Positions 6,606-12,368 of a DNA stretch of 12,368 bases are shown in pieces. The notes below the pieces were generated by a model, which was given only the letters and a program-made list of their open reading frames with translations, ran no database searches and was not told the origin of the DNA. Position 1 is the stretch's first letter; each line of letters begins with the position of its first letter. The stretch comes from an uncultured Oscillospiraceae bacterium (lineage in GTDB: Bacteria > Bacillota > Clostridia > Oscillospirales > Oscillospiraceae). The stretch lies in contig CAAERF010000561.1 of NCBI GenBank assembly GCA_900758315.1, forward strand, positions 1 to 12,368, given 5' to 3'. Made by a program: the position numbers and the translations under genes.

Positions 6606-7502
6606 ATGGAAATCAAAAAATCTGGTATTATTACCATTGTAGGACGGCCCAATGTGGGCAAATCCACCCTGCTCAACGCCCTGGTGGGGGAGAAAATCGC
6701 CATTGTCACCAGCAAGCCTCAGACCACGCGCAATCGCATCTGCGGCATTGTGAACCGGGATGGGTGCCAGTACGTGTTTACCGATACGCCGGGCCTCCAC
6801 AAAGCACGCAACCGGCTGGGGGAATACATGGACGGCGTGGTCCGCGCCAGCATCAACGATGTGGATGCGGCAGTGCTGGTGGTGGAGCCCATTCCACGTC
6901 CCGGCGAGCCGGAGCTGCAGCTGATCCAGCGCATCAAGGCACTGAAGGTGCCCTGCGTGCTGGTGATCAATAAAACGGATACAGTGGCGCAGAAGGAAGC
7001 TCTGCTGGAGGTGATCGCAGCCTATCAGAAGGAGCATGACTTTGATGCCATCATCCCCATCTCGGCCAAAAAGGGAGAGGGCGTGGAAGAGTTGATGGAA
7101 ACCCTGGGACAGTACCTGACCGAGGGACCCCAGTTGTTCCCGGAGGACATGACCACGGACCAGCCGGAGCGACAGGTGATGGCGGAGATTCTGCGGGAAA
7201 AAATGCTGCGCCTGCTCCAAAAGGAGATTCCCCACGGGACCGCAGTGGAAATCAGCAAGTTTTCCGAGCGGGACAATGAGATCATCGACGTGGAGGCCAC
7301 GATTTACTGCGAAAAGGCCAGTCACAAGGGGATTATCATCGGGAAACAGGGCGCTATGATGAAAAAAATCTCCACCTCTGCCAGGCGGGATATGGAGCGC
7401 TTTATGGGTACCAAGGTATTTTTGACCACCTGGGTCAAGGTGAAGGAGAACTGGCGGGACAATCTGGCGGCGATCCAGAATTTTGGGTATTCCGATCAAT
7501 AA
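6606..7502 (+). CDS. era: GTPase Era, 30S ribosome assembly factor
   Basis: 298 residues, the normal length. GTPase domain motifs: G1 GRPNVGKS (13-20), the QTTRNRI switch region (39-45) as G2, G3 DTPG (60-63), G4 NKTD (122-125), G5 SAK (153-155). The C-terminal KH domain (about 200-290) has the GIIIGKQG loop (242-249), which binds the 3' end of 16S rRNA near the anti-Shine-Dalgarno. Era is an essential or near-essential checkpoint for small-subunit maturation. It lies between ybeY and a small yqzL-like gene followed by recO. A short AGAGGT precedes the ATG. All nucleotide-binding residues look intact. The 88-base gap after era holds no clear promoter or terminator. Confidence 0.97.
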   Translation: MEIKKSGIITIVGRPNVGKSTLLNALVGEKIAIVTSKPQTTRNRICGIVNRDGCQYVFTDTPGLHKARNRLGEYMDGVVRASINDVDAAVLVVEPIPRPGEPELQLIQRIKALKVPCVLVINKTDTVAQKEALLEVIAAYQKEHDFDAIIPISAKKGEGVEELMETLGQYLTEGPQLFPEDMTTDQPERQVMAEILREKMLRLLQKEIPHGTAVEISKFSERDNEIIDVEATIYCEKASHKGIIIGKQGAMMKKISTSARRDMERFMGTKVFLTTWVKVKENWRDNLAAIQNFGYSDQ

Positions 7503-7590
7503 AAGGCGGATTGCGAGGGTTTTCCACGCATTTCCACACATTCTTTCCCGCCGTCTGGCAAAGCTAACTTCCAGTAGGAGGCGATGTCAG

Positions 7591-7734
7591 ATGCAGCAAG
7601 CGGGATGGGAACTGTTCTTTCGCACGGGACTGCCTCAGGCATATTCCTTCGCCAAGGCGGCAGAGCGGGATGACAGGCGGAAGCGCTCGGAAGAGCAGAA
7701 AACAAAGCAACAGCAACCGACGGTGAGCGACTGA
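7591..7734 (+). CDS. yqzL: YqzL-like small protein
   Basis: 47 codons plus stop, the same size as B. subtilis YqzL, and in the same place between era and recO. The N-terminus WELFFRTGLPQAYSFAK (6-22) follows the family pattern of a tryptophan, LF, TG, then an AY aromatic helix. The rest is a charged Arg/Lys/Glu/Gln tail. AGGAGG at 7576-7581 lies nine bases before the ATG. A nearer ATG at 7584 is in another frame without family similarity, and the open frame extending upstream to 7483 overlaps the end of era. The function of this family is unknown; conserved position suggests a link with era or recO expression. Small genes like this are often missed. The match is by eye over a short sequence. 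Confidence 0.72.
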   Translation: MQQAGWELFFRTGLPQAYSFAKAAERDDRRKRSEEQKTKQQQPTVSD

Positions 7735-7748
7735 AGGGTCGCTCACCG
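7721..7748 (+). other. 10-bp hairpin spanning the yqzL stop codon
   Basis: Perfect inverted repeat CGGTGAGCGA (7721-7730) / TCGCTCACCG (7739-7748) with an eight-base loop that holds the yqzL TGA at 7732-7734. No T-run follows, so it is not an ordinary terminator. It sits just before the recO Shine-Dalgarno (GGAGG, 7757-7761) and could modulate recO translation, message processing or stability. Confidence 0.6.
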
Positions 7749-7768
7749 CTCTGCGCGGAGGCAATGAT

Positions 7769-8530
7769 ATGCATGTAACCACCCAGGGCATTGTCCTTCG
7801 AGAGGTAAATTACAAAGAATCGGATAAAATTTTAACGGTGCTGACACAGGACTTGGGAAAGCTCACCGTTTCCGCACGGGCCAGCCGGAAAAAAGGCGGC
7901 GGTATCTCGGCCGCAGCCCAGATGCTTGTCTGGTCCGAGATGACGCTGTACGAATACCGGCAGCGCTGGGGCCTGAAAGAGGCAGTGACCAACCGGGAGT
8001 TCCGCGGTGTGCGGGAGGATCTGGACAAGTTTGCTCTGGCCTCCTACTTTGCAGAGGTGACAGAGCTGTTGACGCCGGAGCAGTTTCCGGCGCCTGAGCT
8101 GTTGGCTCTGTTGCTCAACGCCCTCTACGCGCTGGAAAATCTGGATCGGCCACTGGCCCTGATCAAAGCCGCCTTTGAGATGCGGGCCATGTGCCTATCC
8201 GGTTATGAACCGCTCATTGACAGCTGTGCGGTCTGCGGCGGCGTGCCGGCACAGCCGCGGTTTCATCTGCGGGAGGGTGTGCTGCACTGTAAGAACTGCG
8301 GCAAAGCGCTGGCGGCAGGAATTTCACTGCCCCTCTGCCCAGCCAGCTTGGCTGCACTGCGGCATATTGTCCACGGACCGGCGAAGAAACTCTATTCCTT
8401 CCGCCTGGACAGCACTGCGCAGAAACGCCTGTCTGATGTGTGTGAGGCGTTTCTGCTGACACAACTGGAACAGGGATTTCATACGTTGGATTTTTACAAG
8501 CAGATCACGTTGAAAATCCCTTTGTCATAG
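7769..8530 (+). CDS. recO: DNA repair and recombination mediator RecO
   Basis: 253 residues. RecO works with RecR (RecFOR pathway) to load RecA on SSB-coated single-stranded DNA and to anneal strands. The N-terminal OB fold (about 1-80) starts with TTQGIVLREVNYKESDKILTV-type sequence typical of the family, followed by a helical domain. A zinc site is formed by Cys153-x2-Cys156 (CAVC) and Cys174-x2-Cys177 (CKNC), as in many Gram-positive RecO proteins. The ATG at 7769 has GGAGG seven bases upstream. Its usual Firmicutes neighbours era and yqzL are directly upstream; mutS2 follows after 17 bases. No anomalies seen. Confidence 0.95.
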   Translation: MHVTTQGIVLREVNYKESDKILTVLTQDLGKLTVSARASRKKGGGISAAAQMLVWSEMTLYEYRQRWGLKEAVTNREFRGVREDLDKFALASYFAEVTELLTPEQFPAPELLALLLNALYALENLDRPLALIKAAFEMRAMCLSGYEPLIDSCAVCGGVPAQPRFHLREGVLHCKNCGKALAAGISLPLCPASLAALRHIVHGPAKKLYSFRLDSTAQKRLSDVCEAFLLTQLEQGFHTLDFYKQITLKIPLS

Positions 8531-8533
8531 ATT

Positions 8534-8538
8534 GAGGA
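8534..8538 (+). promoter_or_regulatory. Ribosome binding site deciding the mutS2 start
   Basis: GAGGA lies immediately against the first ATG (8539) with no spacer, but nine bases before the second in-frame ATG (8548). The second is therefore the likely start, shortening the longest frame by three codons. Confidence 0.75.
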
Positions 8539-8547
8539 ATGGTACAT

Positions 8548-10929
8548 ATGACAGAACTAATGGAAAAATCGTTGATTACGCTGGAGTTTCCCGCAGTATT
8601 GGCGCTGCTGGCGGCTCAGGCGGTCTGTGACGAGACAAAGGAGCGGATTGAAAAAATCCGTCCCTCTTTGGATGCGCGGGAGGTGGCGCTGCTGCTCCAG
8701 GAGACCACGGCTGCCCGCAATATGATGGACATCCATGGCGCGCCGGCGCTGACCAATCTGCAACCTGTGGCCGCCGCGCTACAGCGGGCGTCGTTGGGAG
8801 GAGTTCTGAACACCCGGGAACTGTTGCAAATCGCGTCGGTGCTGCGGACGGCACGAAATGTGGCCTCTTACAGCGGCGTAGGAGAAGAGCGCACCTGTAT
8901 CCATAGTATATTTCGCAGTCTGAGCCCCAATAAATATTTGGAGGAGAAGATCAGCGGCGCGATTCTCTCGGAGGATGAGATTGCGGACAACGCCAGCCCG
9001 GAGCTGGCAGATATCCGCCGTAAAATCCGGGTCACCTCGGGAAAGGCTCGGGAAGTGCTCCAGCGGCTGATTTCCTCGCCCTCGGCCAAATACCTCCAGG
9101 AGGCTATCGTCACCATCCGGGCCAATCGGTTTGTGGTGCCGGTGAAGGCCGAGTACAAGGGCAGTATCCCGGGACTGGTCCACGATGTTTCCGCATCAGG
9201 CTCTACCTATTTTATCGAGCCCATGGGAGCGGTAAAGGCCAACAATGAACTGCGGGAACTGCTGTCCAAGGAGGAAAAGGAGATTCAGCGGATTCTGGCA
9301 ATGCTCTCCCGGGAGGCGGCCAGCTTTCAGGAGGAGATTCTGCGGGATTACGATCTGCTGCTGGCGCTGGACCTGATCTTTGCCCGGGGCAAGCTGTCCT
9401 ATCAGATGAACGGGATGGAGCCGAAGCTGGTGGAGGACGGCAGCCTGATCTTTCGCCATGCCCGGCATCCGCTGCTGGATCCCAAAAAGGCGGTGCCGGT
9501 GGATTTGCAGCTGGGGGTGGATTTTGACACCCTGGTGATCACCGGCCCCAACACCGGCGGCAAGACGGTGACGTTGAAAACAGCGGGGTTGCTGACTCTG
9601 ATGGCCCAGTGCGGAATGCACCTGCCGGTGGACGACGGCAGTCAGGTCTCCGTATTCCAGAAGGTGTTGGCGGACATTGGGGACGAACAGTCCATCGAAC
9701 AGTCTCTGTCCACCTTCTCCTCCCACATCACGAATATCGTGCAGGTACTGGGAGAGGCCGACGAGCACTCCTTATTGCTCTTTGACGAGCTGGGCGCGGG
9801 AACAGATCCGGTAGAGGGTGCGGCCCTGGCGGTGGCCATCATCGAGGAGGCCAGAAGTCTGGGGGCCAAGGTAGCGGCTACCACCCACTATGCCGAGCTG
9901 AAGCTCTACGCCATGACCACGGAGCGGGTGGAGAACGCCTCCTGCGAATTTGATGTGGAGACCCTCCAGCCCACCTATCGACTACTGATCGGCATTCCTG
10001 GCAAGTCCAACGCCTTTGCCATTGCCCGGCGGTTGGGATTGCCCGAGCATGTGATTGAAGATGCGGCCGGACATATTGACCGGCAGAATATCCAGTTTGA
10101 GGATGCCCTCAGTCAGATGGAGCGGCAGCGCCAGGAACTGGAACAGGAAAAGCGGGAGGCGGCTCGGCTGCGCCGGCAGATCGAGGAGGATTCCAAAGCG
10201 GCAGCTGCTCATCGAAAGGTATTGGAGACGGAAAAGGCGAAGATGCTGGATGAGGCCCGGGCAGAGGCCCAGGATATTTTGGCGGAAGCCCGTGCAGTGT
10301 CCAACACCGTGTTCCACGAGCTGGACCAGATGAAAAAACGGCAGCAGAAGGAGCAGGACTGGCAGAGCGTCAACCAGCAGCGCAGTGCCCTGCGGCACCG
10401 GATCAACGAGGCGGATGAAAAATTCAATACACGCTCGCAGGTACCGGAGGAGGAGCCGAAGACGCCGCCTGCCAAGGTGGGGGACACCGTAGAGCTGAAA
10501 AAGATTGGTACCCGGGCACAGGTGCTTGCGGTCAACAAGGACGGGAGCCTCCAGCTCCAGGCCGGCATTTTGAAGATCTCCGCCAAACAGAGCGAGGTGC
10601 GGGTGGTGGATGCCCCCAAGCACAACGCGCAGAAGCAGATGCGCCGGATGGTGCGGCGGGTCCAGAGCCAGGTACGGGCCTCCGGAGCCCGACCGGAGCT
10701 GGATATTCGCGGCATGACAGGCGACGAGGGCGTGGCCATGGTGGACCGGTTCCTGGATGACGCGGTACTAGCGCATCTGACCACAGTAACCATCATTCAC
10801 GGAAAGGGCACTGGAGCCCTGCGTCAGGCGGTGCACCAGCACCTGAAAACATGCAAATATGTGAAAAGCTATCGGCTGGGGCGGTACGGCGAAGGAGAGA
10901 CCGGCGTGACCATTGTGGAACTGAAATAG
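8548..10929 (+). CDS. mutS2: MutS2, Smr-domain ATPase/endonuclease
   Basis: 793 residues from the ATG at 8548. MutS2 lacks the mismatch-recognition domain of MutS. It has been linked to suppression of recombination and, in B. subtilis, to rescue of collided ribosomes. Residues 1-about 310 are the core and clamp-like region. Walker A is GPNTGGKT (333-340) and Walker B LLLFDELGAGTDP (DE at 413-414), followed by a THYAELK block typical of the MutS ATPase. About residues 510-620 form a long Glu/Gln/Arg-rich coiled coil. The C-terminal Smr domain starts near LDIRGM (718-723) and has HGKGTGAL (751-758), so its nuclease motif looks intact. It closes the recO cluster. After it comes only a weak hairpin before the HPr promoter region. 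Confidence 0.96.
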   Translation: MTELMEKSLITLEFPAVLALLAAQAVCDETKERIEKIRPSLDAREVALLLQETTAARNMMDIHGAPALTNLQPVAAALQRASLGGVLNTRELLQIASVLRTARNVASYSGVGEERTCIHSIFRSLSPNKYLEEKISGAILSEDEIADNASPELADIRRKIRVTSGKAREVLQRLISSPSAKYLQEAIVTIRANRFVVPVKAEYKGSIPGLVHDVSASGSTYFIEPMGAVKANNELRELLSKEEKEIQRILAMLSREAASFQEEILRDYDLLLALDLIFARGKLSYQMNGMEPKLVEDGSLIFRHARHPLLDPKKAVPVDLQLGVDFDTLVITGPNTGGKTVTLKTAGLLTLMAQCGMHLPVDDGSQVSVFQKVLADIGDEQSIEQSLSTFSSHITNIVQVLGEADEHSLLLFDELGAGTDPVEGAALAVAIIEEARSLGAKVAATTHYAELKLYAMTTERVENASCEFDVETLQPTYRLLIGIPGKSNAFAIARRLGLPEHVIEDAAGHIDRQNIQFEDALSQMERQRQELEQEKREAARLRRQIEEDSKAAAAHRKVLETEKAKMLDEARAEAQDILAEARAVSNTVFHELDQMKKRQQKEQDWQSVNQQRSALRHRINEADEKFNTRSQVPEEEPKTPPAKVGDTVELKKIGTRAQVLAVNKDGSLQLQAGILKISAKQSEVRVVDAPKHNAQKQMRRMVRRVQSQVRASGARPELDIRGMTGDEGVAMVDRFLDDAVLAHLTTVTIIHGKGTGALRQAVHQHLKTCKYVKSYRLGRYGEGETGVTIVELK

Positions 10930-10956
10930 CGGAAAAAGGCGTTTTCCAGAGCAATT
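10930..10956 (+). terminator. Possible weak terminator after mutS2
   Basis: GGAAAA and TTTTCC (six-base arms, about 10931-10947, loop AGGCG) form a small hairpin right after the mutS2 stop. An AATTTT run lies about eight bases further on. The stem is short and AT-rich and the T-run is displaced, so termination here would be partial at best. Confidence 0.25.
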
Positions 10957-11013
10957 TTATGGGTGACGAGATTTTTGCAAAAGATTCCCGCGCTAAGTTT
11001 GTTGAAAATGCTC

Positions 11014-11043
11014 TTGACGAAAATATTTGTGATTTGGTATGAT
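11014..11043 (+). promoter_or_regulatory. Sigma-A promoter of the HPr-like gene
   Basis: TTGACG (11014-11019, 5 of 6 to the -35 consensus), an 18-bp spacer and TATGAT (11038-11043, 5 of 6 to the -10), with TGG before the -10 giving an extended element. The surrounding DNA is distinctly AT-rich compared with the coding sequence. Predicted start near 11050, giving a leader of about 40 bases. A 12-base near-repeat (CTTGACGAAAAT at 11013, CTTAACGAAAAT at 11055) overlaps the -35 and recurs 42 bp downstream. Confidence 0.85.
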
Positions 11044-11088
11044 ACTTTCAGAGACTTAACGAAAATGCCTTGGGGAGGTATATTTTAT

Positions 11089-11352
11089 ATGACAGTAAGA
11101 GAAGCGGTTGTGCGGAGTCAGAATGGGTTATATGCCAGACCCGCAACGTTCTTTGTCCAAAAGGCAAACGAGCACACCTGTTCTATCTGGGTGGAAAAGG
11201 AAGAACGCCGTGCCAATGCCAAGAGCCTTTTGGGTGTCCTGTCCATGGGAATTACCCAGGGAATGAAGATTCATTTGATCGCCGACGGTCCGGATGAGGT
11301 GGAAGCGTTGGACGATTTGGTGGCCCTGTTGGCTGGCGACCATGCTGAGTGA
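11089..11352 (+). CDS. HPr-family protein lacking His15 (Crh-like)
   Basis: 87 residues, standard HPr length and fold, closest by eye to clostridial HPr-like proteins. Normal HPr is phosphorylated on His15 by enzyme I and passes phosphate to sugar permeases. Here the active-site loop reads NGLYARPAT (12-20), so residue 15 is tyrosine (TAT) instead of histidine, though Arg17 and Pro18 are kept. The second site, Ser46 in KSLLGVLSMGI (45-55), is intact; this is where HPr kinase acts and creates the CcpA co-repressor. Loss of His15 with retained Ser46 is the pattern of B. subtilis Crh, which has Gln15. A regulatory rather than transport role is therefore inferred. GGGGAGG (11072-11078) lies ten bases before the ATG. 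It has its own promoter and terminator. A gene symbol is withheld because orthology to crh is unproven. Confidence 0.88.
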   Translation: MTVREAVVRSQNGLYARPATFFVQKANEHTCSIWVEKEERRANAKSLLGVLSMGITQGMKIHLIADGPDEVEALDDLVALLAGDHAE

Positions 11353-11373
11353 CTGACACAGAATGTGAGAGAT

Positions 11374-11402
11374 AAAAAGCGCCGTGCCTGCGGCGCTTTT
11401 TT
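11374..11402 (+). terminator. Intrinsic terminator after the HPr-like gene
   Basis: A ten-base perfect inverted repeat (AAAAGCGCCG at 11375-11384, CGGCGCTTTT at 11391-11400) with a six-base loop, ending in six T residues. A textbook rho-independent terminator 22 bases after the stop codon. Confidence 0.93.
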
Positions 11403-11435
11403 CGTCCTGAATCAACCCTTTGCCAGGAGGTCGCC

Positions 11436-12368
11436 ATGACCCGAGAGGAATTAAAACAAAAGGCCCAATCCCTGCCCTTATCCCCCGGCGTCTACATTAT
11501 GATGAACGAGGCGGGAGAGGTCATCTACGTGGGGAAGTCCCGTGCGCTGAAAAATCGCGTCAGCCAGTACTTTGCCAATATGGCCAGCCACACGGGAAAG
11601 ACCCGGACCATGGTCAGCCAGATCGACCACTTTGACTATATTCTGGCGGACAGTGAGTTTGAGGCACTGGTGCTGGAGTGTTCCCTAATCAAGCGCCACA
11701 AGCCGCGCTATAATATTTTGCTGAAGGACGACAAAGGCTATCCTTATATTCGCCTGTCTGTCAACGAGCGCTATCCACGTTTTACTCTGGTCAACCGGGT
11801 GGCCGAGGATGGTGCCCGATACTTCGGTCCCTATGGCAGCCGGAGCAGTACCCGGGAAATTATCCGCACGGTTTCCAACGCCCTGCGTCTGCCCACCTGC
11901 CGGCGCAAGTTTCCCCGGGACATCGGAAAAGAACGGCCCTGCCTCAACCACCACATCGGCAACTGCGACGGCTGGTGCCGTCCGGAGATGACTGAGGAGG
12001 CCTACCAGGAGCGTATCGCTCAGGCAGTGCAGCTGCTGGAGGGCGATTTTGCCGCCGTAGAGCAGCAGCTGCGTGAGCAGATGGAGTGCGCTTCCGAGGA
12101 GCTCCGCTTTGAGGCGGCGGCGGAGTACCGCGACCGCATCAAGGCGATCCAGCTGTTGGGCTCCCGGCAGAAGGTAGTGGCCTCTCTGCGGGCGGATGTG
12201 GACGTATGCGGCCTGTTTCTGGGCGATGCCAAGAGCTGCTTTACCGTGCTTCACTTTCTGGCCGGTGATTTGGCGGGCCGGGATACGGAGCTTTTCCCCA
12301 CTCCTATGGAGGAGGACCGGGGAGAGGTATTGTCCGCTCTGGTCAAGCAGTATTACGGTGGTCGGGGC
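11436..12368 (+). CDS. uvrC: Excinuclease ABC subunit C (partial, C-terminus off the window)
   Basis: 311 codons visible, running off the right edge; full UvrC proteins are about 600 residues. UvrC makes both incisions around DNA lesions bound by UvrAB in nucleotide excision repair. The N-terminal GIY-YIG nuclease domain includes SPGVYIM (16-22) and VIYVGKS (29-35), responsible for the 3' incision. Cys155, Cys169, Cys177 and Cys181 match the four-cysteine iron-sulfur cluster described for UvrC. The UVR domain (about 205-240, FEAAAEYRDRI) contacts UvrB. The RNase H-like and helix-hairpin-helix domains for 5' incision lie beyond the window. AGGAGG at 11425-11430 is five bases before the ATG. 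Only 33 bases separate the start from the preceding terminator, with no visible promoter. Confidence 0.96.
   Translation, partial: MTREELKQKAQSLPLSPGVYIMMNEAGEVIYVGKSRALKNRVSQYFANMASHTGKTRTMVSQIDHFDYILADSEFEALVLECSLIKRHKPRYNILLKDDKGYPYIRLSVNERYPRFTLVNRVAEDGARYFGPYGSRSSTREIIRTVSNALRLPTCRRKFPRDIGKERPCLNHHIGNCDGWCRPEMTEEAYQERIAQAVQLLEGDFAAVEQQLREQMECASEELRFEAAAEYRDRIKAIQLLGSRQKVVASLRADVDVCGLFLGDAKSCFTVLHFLAGDLAGRDTELFPTPMEEDRGEVLSALVKQYYGGRG

Noticed and set aside
6333..7541. 402-codon minus-strand open frame opposite ybeY and era
   Set aside because: Antisense shadow of two well-conserved genes; composition is His/Leu/Gln-rich with no family motif and no supporting start signals.
7519..7543. 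Repeated TTTCCACrCA motifs after era resembling DnaA boxes
   Set aside because: Each differs from TTATNCACA at two positions, there is no AT-rich unwinding region, and no replication gene is nearby.
10973..10982. Palindrome TTTTGCAAAA in the mutS2-HPr gap
   Set aside because: A ten-base AT-rich palindrome with no second copy and no known matching operator; likely chance.
11003..11016. Possible CcpA cre site (TGAAAATGCTCTTG) at the HPr promoter
   Set aside because: Only about 10 of 14 positions fit the cre consensus and the central CG is missing, so it is too weak to call despite the attractive context.

Overview
This window reads as ordinary chromosomal DNA from a GC-rich, anaerobic, spore-forming member of the Clostridia (Firmicutes). 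An Oscillospiraceae-type gut anaerobe is my best guess. Three things support this. The reductase is the oxygen-sensitive class III enzyme. Three sporulation families are present (YlbJ, YqfC, YqfD). The gene order yqfC-yqfD-phoH-ybeY-era-yqzL-recO is the Firmicutes era cluster. I see no mobile element, CRISPR array, rRNA, tRNA or phage gene.

Left part, minus strand (1-3443): the 5' portion of a ylbJ-like sporulation membrane protein runs off the left edge. Upstream of it, separated by a hairpin terminator, is the anaerobic ribonucleotide reductase operon nrdD-nrdG. nrdD starts at a GTG preceded by GGAGG, well inside its open frame. Its promoter is an extended -10 sigma-A type, overlapped by two NrdR-box-like sequences exactly 32 bp apart, so repression by NrdR is predicted.

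Middle part, plus strand (3547-10929): yqfC, yqfD, phoH, ybeY, era, a 47-codon yqzL-like gene, recO and mutS2 follow one another with short gaps and good Shine-Dalgarno sequences, probably as one or a few transcripts. They combine sporulation (yqfC, yqfD), rRNA and ribosome maturation (ybeY, era, probably phoH) and DNA repair or ribosome rescue (recO, mutS2). The pgpH, dgkA and cdd genes often found in this cluster in other Firmicutes are absent.

Right part (10930-12368): an AT-rich intergenic stretch carries a clear sigma-A promoter. It drives an HPr-family gene whose catalytic His15 is replaced by tyrosine while Ser46 is kept, the pattern expected of a Crh-like regulator rather than a sugar-phosphotransferase carrier. 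A strong intrinsic terminator follows, then the first 311 codons of uvrC, which leaves the window at the right edge.

The most interesting items are the Tyr15 HPr/Crh-like protein and the tandem NrdR-box promoter. Less certain are two sporulation genes with the same CATATwCT element just before their Shine-Dalgarno, and two stop codons lying in hairpin loops. I found no convincing new multi-gene system.
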